DNA of 64,000 nt from positions 5,518,001-5,582,000 of the forward strand of contig OZ244843.1 in NCBI GenBank assembly GCA_965220715.1. Reading direction: 5' to 3'. Source of the stretch: Bin5 sp965220715. Lineage in GTDB: Bacteria; Chloroflexota; Anaerolineae; Caldilineales; Caldilineaceae. Shown one piece after another: positions 56,127 through 64,000 of the stretch. The position numbers were made by a program, and so were the translations under genes. Under the pieces are notes generated by a model. It saw only the letters and a program-made list of their open reading frames with translations. It searched no databases and was not told the origin of the DNA. Numbering within the stretch: the first letter of the stretch is position 1; every line of letters begins with the position of its first letter.

Positions 56127-57683
56127 ATGAGTACAGTGGCGACAGATGCAATCACCCTGACGCGCAAGGATTTCGTGTCCGACCAGACGGTGCGCTGGTG
56201 CCCCGGTTGCGGAGACTACTCGATTTTGGCGCAGATGCAGCGCGTGCTGCCGGAGACGGGGGTGCCGAAGGAGAAGACCGTCTTCATTTCGGGGATCGGT
56301 TGTTCCAGCCGCTTTCCCTATTACATGAACACCTACGGCATCCACAGCATTCATGGACGGGCGCCGGCGCTGGCCACAGGGCTTGCGATCGCCAATCCGG
56401 ATCTGAGCGTCTGGGTGATCACCGGCGACGGAGACGGCCTTTCGATCGGCGGCAACCATTTGCTGCACGCGATCCGGCGCAATATCAATCTGAATATCGT
56501 GCTCTTCAACAACAGAATCTACGGACTGACAAAGGGCCAGTACTCGCCGACGTCGCGTCCGGGCACGGTGACGAAATCTTCACCGATGGGCTCGATGGAG
56601 CAGCCGCTGAATCCGATCGCGGTTGCGCTGGCGGCGGAGGCGACCTATGTGGCGCGTTCGATCGATTCGCATCCTCAACATCTGGCGGCCACGCTGGAGC
56701 GTGCGGCCGAACACCAGGGTACGTCCTTCCTGGAGATTTATCAGAACTGTGTAATCTTCAACCCGAACGAGTGGACGGAGTTGAGTGACCGCAAAACCCG
56801 GGACGACTCGATCCTCTACCTGGAACACGGCAAGCATATGATCTTCGGCAAGAACCGGGACAAGGGAATCCGGCTGAACGGCTTTACGCCGGAAGTGGTA
56901 TCGCTGGATGAAGTAGACCTGGATGAGATTCTGGTGCACGATGCTACATCCAGGCCGCTGGCGTCGATTCTGGGCAGCATGGAGTTTCCCGACTATCCGG
57001 CGGCGATGGGCGTGATCCGCGACGTAAGCAAACCGGACTACGCGGCCGAGTTGATGGCGCAGGTGGAGACGGCGCAGACGCAGCGGGGCGCCGGTGATCT
57101 GAATCAACTCTACCTGGCGGCAGACCTGTGGACGGTGGAGGCAAGAGAGGAGACCGAGGCGAGAGAGATTACGCCCAGCTCCTCTGACTTCGACGAGATG
57201 CCGATAACGGGATTGGACGAAGAGTATATCGATGAGATGGAGATGCCGGCAGAGGTCCTGTCGGAGTTTCAGGATGTGCTGGTGACCGATACGCTGGCGG
57301 CGTTGGAGCCGAACGTGCCTATTACCGTGGACGAGCGCAGTTCGCTGGCAAGGACCATCCGGCAGATGAACCGGCACAACATCGGCTGCGTGCTGGTGAC
57401 GGATGAAGAGGATCGACTGGTGGGTATTTTCACCGAATGGGATGTCCTGAATCGGGTCGCCGGGATCGTCGACGATCTGGCGCAGCAGGCGATCACCGAC
57501 TACATGACACGGGACCCGCTGACGCTGAAGGACGATCTGCCGATCGCACAGGCACTGAATCTGATGTCGCTGCACGGATTCCGTCACGTGCCGCTGGTGG
57601 ATGACAATGGCCAGCCAAGCGGGATCATCTCGTTCCGCGATGTGGTCGGATATCTGAATGACGCTTTGGGAGAAGAGAGTTAA
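56127..57683 (+). CDS. korB: 2-oxoacid:ferredoxin oxidoreductase beta subunit fused to a CBS pair
   Basis: 518 residues; typical KorB is 280-340. The first 300 residues carry CPGCGDYSIL, GIGCSSRFPYY, HGRAPALATG and the thiamine-diphosphate/Mg motif GDGDGLSIGGNH followed by NNRIYGLTKGQYSPTS. An acidic linker (about 345-385; EEYIDEMEMPAEV) leads to two CBS motifs (ERSSLARTIRQMNRHNIG and DLPIAQALNLMSLHGFRH, with FTEWDVLNRV between). So an adenylate-sensing module is attached to the catalytic subunit. Start ATG is directly after the alpha stop, so they are coupled. Allosteric control of the carbon-oxidising enzyme by energy state is a plausible reading. Confidence 0.93.
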   Translation: MSTVATDAITLTRKDFVSDQTVRWCPGCGDYSILAQMQRVLPETGVPKEKTVFISGIGCSSRFPYYMNTYGIHSIHGRAPALATGLAIANPDLSVWVITGDGDGLSIGGNHLLHAIRRNINLNIVLFNNRIYGLTKGQYSPTSRPGTVTKSSPMGSMEQPLNPIAVALAAEATYVARSIDSHPQHLAATLERAAEHQGTSFLEIYQNCVIFNPNEWTELSDRKTRDDSILYLEHGKHMIFGKNRDKGIRLNGFTPEVVSLDEVDLDEILVHDATSRPLASILGSMEFPDYPAAMGVIRDVSKPDYAAELMAQVETAQTQRGAGDLNQLYLAADLWTVEAREETEAREITPSSSDFDEMPITGLDEEYIDEMEMPAEVLSEFQDVLVTDTLAALEPNVPITVDERSSLARTIRQMNRHNIGCVLVTDEEDRLVGIFTEWDVLNRVAGIVDDLAQQAITDYMTRDPLTLKDDLPIAQALNLMSLHGFRHVPLVDDNGQPSGIISFRDVVGYLNDALGEES

Positions 57684-57766
57684 TCCTTACTTGGCTAAGT
57701 AATGTGGACCGCTAGTGAGACCGAGAGGTCGCGCAGAACAAGGGCGCGGGCGAGGGGAGTTGTTGA

Positions 57767-58030
57767 AGGGGGGCGTTGCGGGGGGAGTCCCCCCGCACAA
57801 GGGAGGGCCGAAGGCCCGACCGCCCAAAAAGGGCGTAGCCCCTGGCGGCGGCGGGGGTTTGCCGACGACAGCCCTGAGCCGCCTTAGCGGCGAAGGGTGC
57901 GGAGGCCCGCCTTAGCGGGCCGGAGCCGCCGGAGGGCGTCTGCGCCCGCAGGCGTACTGCAGAGGATAGTGAGAAACACCATTGCTCGCTTCATTCAGGG
58001 TCGCGAATTTACTGTGGTTGCGTAGCTACA
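57767..58030. repeat. REP-like GC-rich repeat, copy 3 (extended)
   Basis: GGGGGGCGTTGCGGGGGGAG and GGGCCGAAGGCCC as in copies 1 and 2, then an extra GC-rich block with GGCCCGC-CTTA-GCGGGCC (57904-57921). The tail GCTCGCTTCATTCAGGGTCG continues toward TTTACTGTGGTTGCG and matches copy 2. It ends about 60 bp before the epimerase gene and fills the 57684-58091 gap. Confidence 0.85.
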
Positions 58031-58091
58031 GATTTACATAGAAAGCCTACACCACCAGCCAGTGTCGACTGGCAACCAGAAAGGGGTCCCC

Positions 58092-59111
58092 ATGAAAATC
58101 CTTGTCGCCGGCGCTGCCGGTCAGGTCGGCTGCCGACTTGTGCGGCAGTTGCTGGAGCGCAATCACGAGGTGCGGGGCACGGTGCTGCCGGACGACCCGG
58201 CGCTGGAGCGCTTGGAGGGGCTGGATATTGAGCTGGCGGCAGGCGATCTGACCGATGAGGCCTTCGTGGATAGCGCGGTCACCGGTGTGGACGCGGTCAT
58301 TCATACGGCCAACATTGTCGGCCCCCAGTTCGACAACAATATGCAGATCGACCGGCTGATCACGCGGGTGTGCGGCGCGCATGCGGACCACCTGGAGCGG
58401 CTGGTGTACACGAGTTCTTCGGGCGTGTTCCCGAACAACGGCGAGACGATCGCGTGCGCATATCATCCGGTTGACGAGCGCCATCCGAAGCGGCCGATGG
58501 GCGAGTATTCGCTGGGCAAGCTGATCGGCGAGGAGTTCACGAAGATGGCGGCGCGGGAGACGGGGCTGCGCTTCTCGATTGTGCGGCCGAGCCATGTGCA
58601 GTCGGGCGACGCGATTCTGGGCCGGTTTACGGTGGGCGCGGTGGCAAGGCTGCTGGAGCGGGGACAGGATACGCCGCTGGGTGAACTATACATGGCCGAC
58701 GGCACGGAGCTGTGGCACGATGTGCTGGCGCGGGCGGAGGACACGAACCAGCCGTGCAGCGTGCGCGATATGGATGGACGCCCGTGGCTGTACCAGCCCA
58801 ACGACGCGCGCGACATCGCTCATCTGCTGGTGTGCGCGGTGGAGGAGCCGGGGGCGGTCGACGATTCGTTCAACTGCGGGGCGCCGGCCCCGTTCAGCTT
58901 CCCGGAGGCGGCGGCGATCCTGGCCGAAAAGAGCGGTGTCGAGCCGCTGGAGGTACGGGTGCCGGTGCACTACCAGTACGACCATGACAACACGAAGGCT
59001 CGCAGCCTGATCAACTTCCGGCCGCGCGGCGACCTGCGGGCGATGCTCAGCTCGGCGCTGCTGGTGCGGGATGAAGGTTTTATTGACTACGACTGGGAAG
59101 GAGTTTCCTGA
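58092..59111 (+). CDS. NAD-dependent epimerase/dehydratase family protein (extended SDR)
   Basis: 339 residues from ATG at 58092. GAAGQVGCRLVRQLL is the Rossmann glycine motif; the catalytic pair is in YTSSSGVFP (Ser) and YSLGKLIGEE (Tyr-x3-Lys). SDR relatives epimerise or reduce nucleotide sugars, or reduce aldehydes and ketones. It overlaps the next gene at one base (TGATG), so the two are co-translated. With the dehydrogenase and cupin downstream it looks like a small sugar- or polyol-modification set. Confidence 0.9.
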   Translation: MKILVAGAAGQVGCRLVRQLLERNHEVRGTVLPDDPALERLEGLDIELAAGDLTDEAFVDSAVTGVDAVIHTANIVGPQFDNNMQIDRLITRVCGAHADHLERLVYTSSSGVFPNNGETIACAYHPVDERHPKRPMGEYSLGKLIGEEFTKMAARETGLRFSIVRPSHVQSGDAILGRFTVGAVARLLERGQDTPLGELYMADGTELWHDVLARAEDTNQPCSVRDMDGRPWLYQPNDARDIAHLLVCAVEEPGAVDDSFNCGAPAPFSFPEAAAILAEKSGVEPLEVRVPVHYQYDHDNTKARSLINFRPRGDLRAMLSSALLVRDEGFIDYDWEGVS

Positions 59112-60067
59112 TGTTACGTACCGCATTTATCGGCGCCGGCCCGCGCAGCCAGAGCGCCCACTATCCCAACGTGAACCGCCTGGCCGAGGTGGAGATGGCG
59201 GCCGTGTGCGAACTGGATGAGGAGCGCATGCACGAGGTGGCGGTGGCCTACGATTTCCAATACCGTTACGACGACCACCAGCGCATGTTGGAGGAGGTCG
59301 AACCGGACCTGGTCTACTGCGTGATGCACGAGCGCTGGCTGTTGCAACCGGCGCTGGACTGCCTGAACGCGGGCAAGCACATTTTCATTGAGAAGCCGCC
59401 GGGCTTGAACATGGACGAGGTGCAGCAGATCCACGACGCGGCGGTGGCGAACGATGTGATCTGCGCGGTGGGCTTCCAGCGCCGCCATGCCGCGGTCACG
59501 AAGGAGGCGATGCGCCAGGTGGCGCGGCTGGGGCCGGTTTCGACGGCGGTCGGCATTTTCCACAAGCGCATGCTGGGCGAGAAGGCGTTCAGCTTCACGA
59601 CGACGAACTGGGACGATCTGTGCCACGTTGTCGACCTGGTGCGCTATATGGTAGGCGGCGAGGCGGTGGAGGTGACGGCGTACCAGGACCACTTCGGCAG
59701 CGACTACCGCAACTGCTATACGGGCCTGGTGCGGTTCGACAACGGGGCGACCGGTTTTATTCACGGCAACCGGGCGTCGGGCGGCCGCGTGCTGCGCGGG
59801 GAGCTGCACGGCACCGGCGTTGGCTGCTATTTCAAGATCCCGCACGAGATCGAGATCACTGAGGAGGATGAGGCGCGCACGCTGGGCGGCTGGCAGATCG
59901 ACGGCGTGGACGAGGCGGACACGAGCCGCTACGACGGCGTGCTGACGATGCACGAGCATATTGCCGACTGCGTGCGCAGCGGCGAGAAGCCGCTGACCGA
60001 TATCCGCGACGCGATCCATTCGATGGCGCTTGTGGCGCAGTTGGAGGGCGCGAACGGCAGTGGTTAG
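59111..60067 (+). CDS. Gfo/Idh/MocA family oxidoreductase
   Basis: 318 residues. N-terminal Rossmann fold begins FIGAGPRSQSAHYP; the conserved EKP motif is in HIFIEKPPGLNM, followed by FQRRHAAV and, in the C-terminal domain, NWDDLCHVVDLVRYMV with the catalytic Asp/His region. Members oxidise sugars, inositol or related polyols with NAD(P). The last residues (NGSG) are read into the start of the heptamer tract, so repeat expansion may have set the stop codon. It overlaps the epimerase gene by one base. Confidence 0.9.
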   Translation: MLRTAFIGAGPRSQSAHYPNVNRLAEVEMAAVCELDEERMHEVAVAYDFQYRYDDHQRMLEEVEPDLVYCVMHERWLLQPALDCLNAGKHIFIEKPPGLNMDEVQQIHDAAVANDVICAVGFQRRHAAVTKEAMRQVARLGPVSTAVGIFHKRMLGEKAFSFTTTNWDDLCHVVDLVRYMVGGEAVEVTAYQDHFGSDYRNCYTGLVRFDNGATGFIHGNRASGGRVLRGELHGTGVGCYFKIPHEIEITEEDEARTLGGWQIDGVDEADTSRYDGVLTMHEHIADCVRSGEKPLTDIRDAIHSMALVAQLEGANGSG

Positions 60068-60218
60068 TGGTCAGTGGTTAGTGGTTAGTGGTTAGTGGTC
60101 AGTGGTCAGTGGTCAGTGGTCAGTGGTCAGTGGTCAGTGGTCAGTGGTCAGTGGTCAGTGGTCAGTGGTCAGTGGTCAGTGGTCAGTGGTCAGTGGTCAG
60201 TGGTCAGTGGTCAGTGGG
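60059..60218. repeat. Heptanucleotide tandem repeat AGTGGTC/AGTGGTT, about 23 copies
   Basis: Begins in the final codons of the oxidoreductase gene and runs to 60218, 31 bp before the cupin start. The first units are AGTGGTT/AGTGGTC mixed, then regular. It thus links the end of one gene to the leader of the next. The same unit is used at 53750-53964. Confidence 0.97.
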
Positions 60219-60248
60219 AATCATACGCAACATAGTTGGGAGCGGGAG

Positions 60249-60581
60249 ATGACTGTCTATAATTTGGATGAGGTGAAGGAGCGGGGTTTGTTCCCGGGCT
60301 TTGTGGGGAAGTTTATCCACAGCGAGAACATGACGTTTGTGTACTGGGATATTGCGGCGGATTCGCCGCTGCCGGCACATTCGCATCCGCACGAGCAGGT
60401 GATCAATATGTTTGAAGGCCAGTTCGAGATCCGCCTTACAGGCGGGGAGACGCGGGTGTTGGGGCCGGGGGAGGTGTTCGTGATCCCGGGCGGGGCGGAG
60501 CATTCGGGTAAGGCGATTACGCGGTGCCGGATATTGGATGTGTTTCAGCCGGTGCGGGAGGAGTATGTGTGGGAGGATTGA
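60249..60581 (+). CDS. Small cupin-domain protein
   Basis: 110 residues from ATG at 60249 with GCGGGAG upstream; a longer frame from 60102 is heptamer-derived and rejected. Cupin motif 1 has PAHSHPHEQVINMFEGQFEI (two His, then Gln/Glu) and motif 2 GPGEVFVIPGGAEHSG (His). A metal ion is therefore likely bound in the barrel. Single-domain cupins act as sugar isomerases, dioxygenases or small-molecule sensors; here it follows an epimerase and a dehydrogenase. Confidence 0.9.
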   Translation: MTVYNLDEVKERGLFPGFVGKFIHSENMTFVYWDIAADSPLPAHSHPHEQVINMFEGQFEIRLTGGETRVLGPGEVFVIPGGAEHSGKAITRCRILDVFQPVREEYVWED

Positions 60582-60651
60582 GAATTGGGCAGTGGGGAGG
60601 AAGGGCATAGTGGGCAGGCGATTGCGTTACCGATTTGCTATGCCATCCTTC

Positions 60652-61617
60652 CTTGAAGGGCCGCGAAGAACACCTCTTTTGATCCACGAAGGACACTAAG
60701 GGCCACGAAGAACGGCAACGGCAACACCTTTGTCCACGGAGGACACGGAGGGCCGCGGAGAACTGCAACGGCAACGGCAACTTCCTTTTGTCCACGAAGG
60801 GCCGCGAAGGACCGCGAAGAACACCTCTTTTGATCCACGAAGGACACTAAGGGCCACGAAGAACGGCAACGGCAACACCTTTGTCCACGGAGGACACGGA
60901 GGGCCGCGGAGAACTGCAACGGCAACGGCAACTTCCTTTTGTCCACGAAGGGCCGCGAAGGGCCGCGAAGAACACCTCTTTTGATCCACGAAGGACACTA
61001 AGGGCCACGAAGAACGGCAACGGCAACACCTTTGTCCACGGAGGACACGGAGGGCCGCGGAGAACTGCAACGGCAACGGCAACGGCAACTTCCTTTTGTC
61101 CACGAAGGGCCGCGAAGGACCGCGAAGAACACCTCTTTTGATCCACGAAGGACACTAAGGGCCACGAAGAACGGCAACGGCAACACCTTTGTCCACGGAG
61201 GACACGGAGGGCCGCGGAGAACTGCAACGGCAACGGCAACTTCCTTTTGTCCACGAAGGGCCGCGAAGAACACCTCTTTTGATCCACGAAGGACACTAAG
61301 GGCCACGAAGAACGGCAACGGCAACTGCAACACCTTTGTCCACGGAGGGCCGCGGAGAACTGCAACGGCAACGGCAACGGCAACTTCCTTTTGTCCACGA
61401 AGGGCCGCGAAGGACCGCGAAGAACACCTCTTTTGATCCACGAAGGACACTAAGGGCCACGAAGAACGGCAACGGCAACTGCAACACCTTTGTCCACGGA
61501 GGGCCGCGGAGAACTGCAACGGCAACTGCAGCTTCTTTTTGTCCACGAAGGGCCGCGAAGGACCGCGAAGAACACCTCTTTTGATCCACGAAGGACACTA
61601 AGGGCCACGAAGAACAC
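60652..61617. repeat. Second tandem array, 141-157-bp units, about 6.5 copies
   Basis: GATCCACGAAGG marks units at 60681, 60832, 60983, 61140, 61281, 61435 and 61583 (spacings 151, 151, 157, 141, 154, 148). Units contain the same blocks as the first array (CCACGAAGGGCCGCGAAGGA, AACGGCAACGGCAAC, CCACGGAGGACACGGAGG) plus CACCTCTTTTGATCCACGAA. Length changes come from adding or removing CAACGG hexamers and a GACACGGAG block. The flank at 61617-61695 matches the one after the first array. No genes are called here. Confidence 0.93.
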
Positions 61618-61699
61618 CATTTGTAGTCGCTGCAGATCATGGTCGTAGGGCACGAGAATCTGGCGGGAGACGACCCGATTTTGCCCGCGGGCGCCTGAA

Positions 61700-61784
61700 G
61701 GCGAGGAGAGAGTGAAGAGGAGTGAGGAGAGAGAACACCTTCGCTTGGCTCACTCAGGGTCGCGAATTGGCTGTGGCTGAGTCG
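61700..61784. repeat. Tail of a REP-like repeat, copy 4
   Basis: GAGAGAGTGAAGAGGAG followed by CACTCAGGGTCGCGAATTGG and CTGTGGCTGAG matches the tail of copies 2 and 3 (CACTCAGGGTGGCAAATTGA; ATTCAGGGTCGCGAATTTAC). The hairpin-bearing head is absent. It separates the tandem array from the convergent ctaB stop. Confidence 0.6.
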
Positions 61785-62705
61785 TTAGATGGGAATTGTG
61801 AGTGTCAGGCTTCGATCTGCGACCAGGCTCAGGAATAGCAGGGCCAGGTACAGCATGGAGTATTTGTAGAGAGAGAGGGCTTCTTTGCGGTCCACTTCGT
61901 GGCCGACGGCAACGTGGCGATACAGCTTGACCACCTTGCGAATCAACAGAAAGTCCAGCAGGATCACAACAGCAGAGTAGAGCCATCCGGCCTCGTTGAG
62001 GGCGAGCGGCGCCAAGGAAGCAAGTGTTGTCAGGGCAGCATAGATTAACATCTGCTGCAGGGTACCTTTGCTTCCGAGTATGGCTGGCGCCATGGGAATG
62101 CCTACAGCTTCATACTGATCCTTGACGAGGAAGGCCAGCGCCCAGAAGTGTACGGGTGTCCACAGGAAAATGAGGGCAAACAGCAGGCCGGCCATCCAGT
62201 CAAGTCCATTGGTGACGGCAGCCCACCCCAGCAGGGGCATGACAGATCCGGCCACGCCGCCGATGACGATGTTTTGCCATGTGCTCCGTTTGAGCCACGC
62301 GGTATAGACAATCACATAGAACAGTAAGCCGAACCAGGCGAGAAGGGCTGTCAGCAGATTGGCTGTCAGCCACAGGATCAGGAATGCGCCTACGCTGAGC
62401 AGGAACCCGAACAGGACGGCGTTGCGGACAGTGATGATGCCGGTCACGAGGGGTCTGTTGGCTGTGCGGCGCATCTTGCCGTCTATGTCCCGGTCGAGAA
62501 CCATGTTGAATACGCCGGCGCCGCCGGTGGCCATGTATCCGCCAACGAGGACTCCGAGTAGGGGCAGCCAGGGAGGGAGACCGCGGGCGGCCATGAACAT
62601 GGGGCACACTGCGGTGAAAAGTAGAAGGGAAATGACTTTGGGTTTGGTTAGGGTCAGGTAGTCCCGCCAGGTGGCGGCTGGGAGAGTCGAAGTGGTGTTG
62701 ATCAT
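61785..62705 (-). CDS. ctaB: Protoheme IX farnesyltransferase (heme O synthase)
   Basis: 306 residues from ATG at 62705 (MINTTSTLPAATWRDY); an open upstream frame overlaps ctaA and is rejected. The UbiA prenyltransferase motif is ATGGAGVFNMVLDRDIDGKM, with NxxxDxxxD-like acidic ligands; a second acidic loop lies near TPVHFWALAFLVKDQYE. About eight membrane helices. Transfers farnesyl to heme B, giving heme O. The start overlaps the ctaA stop by 4 bp (ATGA), so the two are translated together. Confidence 0.95.
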   Translation of the reverse strand: MINTTSTLPAATWRDYLTLTKPKVISLLLFTAVCPMFMAARGLPPWLPLLGVLVGGYMATGGAGVFNMVLDRDIDGKMRRTANRPLVTGIITVRNAVLFGFLLSVGAFLILWLTANLLTALLAWFGLLFYVIVYTAWLKRSTWQNIVIGGVAGSVMPLLGWAAVTNGLDWMAGLLFALIFLWTPVHFWALAFLVKDQYEAVGIPMAPAILGSKGTLQQMLIYAALTTLASLAPLALNEAGWLYSAVVILLDFLLIRKVVKLYRHVAVGHEVDRKEALSLYKYSMLYLALLFLSLVADRSLTLTIPI

Positions 62706-63664
62706 GAAGGCTGGATCTCTTTCGTTTTCCAGGGTACGGATAGTATGACGCTGCCGGTGCGGGAAGAGCTGAGGGTCAACCAGCCGACCACGGACCATAG
62801 ACCGAAGGCCGCTACGGCCAGTGCGAGATGCAGAAGCTGGAGCGGAATCGGGCCCAGCATGGCCAGATTGACCGTCCCCACCAGCAGTTGCACGGCGTAG
62901 ACTACCAGGAGCAGATTGCGGAAACGGCGGGCCTGAGGCGTGGGCTTGAGCCAGCCCGTTAGCGCGTGGCTCATCCAAAGAAAGACGCCGACTCCGATAG
63001 CCAGAAATGGATGCAGGATCCGCAGGCGAATAAGCGGATGGGCCTGGGGACTGAAGTCGTCGGTCAATCCTTCTTGCAGGGATTCCGGTGGAAACATGGT
63101 ATTGCCCATGGCGGCGATACCACCTGAAAACATAAGAACTGTCATCCCCAGCAGGCTTACACTAATAAGGATTTTCAGGCCGGTTTGACCTGTCCAGACC
63201 GGCGGCCAGGTGCGGCCGGGATAGGCATGTACGGTGGCGAGCGCCAGGGCTCCCACCAGCAGCATGGAATTGAGCAGATGGAAAGCGACCAGCAGGCCGC
63301 GGGCGACAGACACGTTTTCTCCGGTGAGTCCTGTGAGGACGGTACCCGCGCCTATGAGGGCTTCGAACAGCAGGAAGATGGCGGAAATTATGGCGAAGGG
63401 CAGGAAACCGGGCAGTTCGTGTCGGAGGCGGACCGCTTTGACGAGCAGCCATATACCGAACAACAGGGCCACGCCCGAAAGTGCGCGATGCGAGAACTCT
63501 ATCCAGGTGGCGAGTCCGTGTTCGAGAGGGAGGATTTCGCCCTGGCAGCGGGGCCAGTCACGGCCGCAGCCGGCGCCGGAGCCGGTGGCTCTGACGACGG
63601 CTCCCTGGAGTATGACGATTAGGTTGACGGATAGGGTTGTCCAGGCCAGGAGGGGCGCTTTCAT
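62702..63664 (-). CDS. ctaA: Heme A synthase (CtaA/COX15)
   Basis: 320 residues from ATG at 63664 (MKAPLLAWTTLSVNLIVI), which opens on the first membrane helix as usual; an open frame to 63853 adds a non-conserved 63-residue lead. GAVVRATGSGAGCGRDWPRCQG is the family motif with the conserved Cys pair in the first periplasmic loop. Heme-ligand histidines are in WIEFSHRALSGV, FHLLNSML and the second half (HPFLAIGVG, LLHLALAV). Oxidises the C8 methyl of heme O to formyl, giving heme A for cytochrome oxidase. Confidence 0.95.
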   Translation of the reverse strand: MKAPLLAWTTLSVNLIVILQGAVVRATGSGAGCGRDWPRCQGEILPLEHGLATWIEFSHRALSGVALLFGIWLLVKAVRLRHELPGFLPFAIISAIFLLFEALIGAGTVLTGLTGENVSVARGLLVAFHLLNSMLLVGALALATVHAYPGRTWPPVWTGQTGLKILISVSLLGMTVLMFSGGIAAMGNTMFPPESLQEGLTDDFSPQAHPLIRLRILHPFLAIGVGVFLWMSHALTGWLKPTPQARRFRNLLLVVYAVQLLVGTVNLAMLGPIPLQLLHLALAVAAFGLWSVVGWLTLSSSRTGSVILSVPWKTKEIQPS

Positions 63665-63857
63665 TGGGGTGGAATTGGCTCGTTTTGCATAGGTGTTGTC
63701 CAGGAAACATCCTTGTGGTTTCCTGAATGCCCTATGATTGGCGTTGAATACGGTACTGGCATGGGTCTGGAGAGTGGGGCGCCGACCTGCGGGCATCCAG
63801 GAAAATCGGTCTGGTTCAACTTGAGTAGGATGAGCAATGTCTGGGTTCGCCACATAT

Positions 63858-64000
63858 ATTAGGTTCCGTTGACATTTTGGGAAGGCTGTTCAGATGTCAA
63901 CAAGAACTGAAAGCCTGCAGGCCTGTTAGGGATGTTTCTCGCTTGAATGTTGAAATAGACAAAACCAATTGATCCGCGAAGTCACGCGAAGGGTCGCGAA
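63858..64000. repeat. Dispersed repeat (family D), copy 2, cut by window end
   Basis: ATTAGGTTCCGTTGACATTT to GCGAAGGGTCGCGAA matches 45883-46035 with scattered substitutions and short indels. The inverted pair is AGGCT / AGCCT, where copy 1 has AGGGCG / CGCCT, so some changes in the putative stem may be compensatory. It starts about 195 bp upstream of ctaA. Confidence 0.75.

Noticed and set aside
60517..61653. Arginine- or valine-rich proteins of 80-180 residues in the second array
   Set aside because: Same explanation: repeat-unit translations on both strands.
62706..62978. N-terminal extension of the farnesyltransferase to 397 residues
   Set aside because: The extension lies inside ctaA in another frame; the ATG at 62705 with ATGA overlap is the natural start.

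Overview
The window is a GC-rich bacterial segment, most likely from a Chloroflexota genome near Caldilineales. This rests on gene content and repeat style, not on a marker gene. Supporting traits are dense solute-binding-protein transporters, threonine-rich fibronectin type III surface proteins, duplicated phytanoyl-CoA dioxygenase and amidase genes, GC-rich tandem repeats around GGGGCGCCCC, and the AGTGGTC heptamer. Heme A synthesis genes (ctaA, ctaB) imply a heme-copper oxidase and aerobic respiration. No tRNA, rRNA, CRISPR array or intact transposase was seen.

Layout. 1-8649 (minus): a complete peptide-type ABC importer (lipoprotein receptor, two permeases, two ATPases, the last cut by the window edge) behind an unrecognised 712-residue protein. 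8867-9250: a short TIR/TSD-bounded element. 9395-10501: an enolase-superfamily enzyme. 10580-11790: a 109-bp tandem array, then a second TIR element. 12664-14958 (plus): a threonine-synthase-like PLP enzyme and RNase III. 15058-20048 (minus): a zinc/manganese island with a Fur-family regulator, permease, ATPase, two intact receptors and the stump of a third. 21549-28163 (plus): a 2204-residue secreted protein with 13 FN3 modules. 29202-33841 (minus): an unknown protein, a 20-repeat LRR lipoprotein and an orphan sugar-type receptor. 33842-35048: repeats, including the third TIR element. 35049-41988: an intact kinase-receiver-winged-helix fusion and a decayed paralogue. 42301-43130: a PIN-domain gene with a possible antitoxin. 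44812-48705: duplicated PhyH-type dioxygenases with an amidase. 48833-49551: a Phd/VapC pair. 49652-53734: an amidohydrolase, a thioredoxin-like lipoprotein with an in-frame TGA, an amidase and a CBS protein. 54255-57683: a 2-oxoacid:ferredoxin oxidoreductase whose beta subunit carries a CBS pair. 58092-60581: an epimerase, a Gfo/Idh/MocA dehydrogenase and a cupin. 60652-61617: a second tandem array. 61785-63664: ctaB and ctaA.

The clearest unusual signals are these. (1) The thioredoxin-fold lipoprotein at 50946-51521 reads W-TGA-P-V-C in an otherwise open frame, with a hairpin placed like a bacterial SECIS, so it is a candidate selenoprotein. (2) Three non-autonomous elements share CAGGGCAATYGCATC termini and are each flanked by 10-bp direct repeats; two of them carry the GGGGCGCCCC arrays inside. 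(3) Several duplications are at different stages of decay: metal receptors, kinase fusions, and PhyH-amidase units.

Intergenic regions are unusually long and repeat-laden. Many long open frames there, and antisense to real genes, are composition artefacts.
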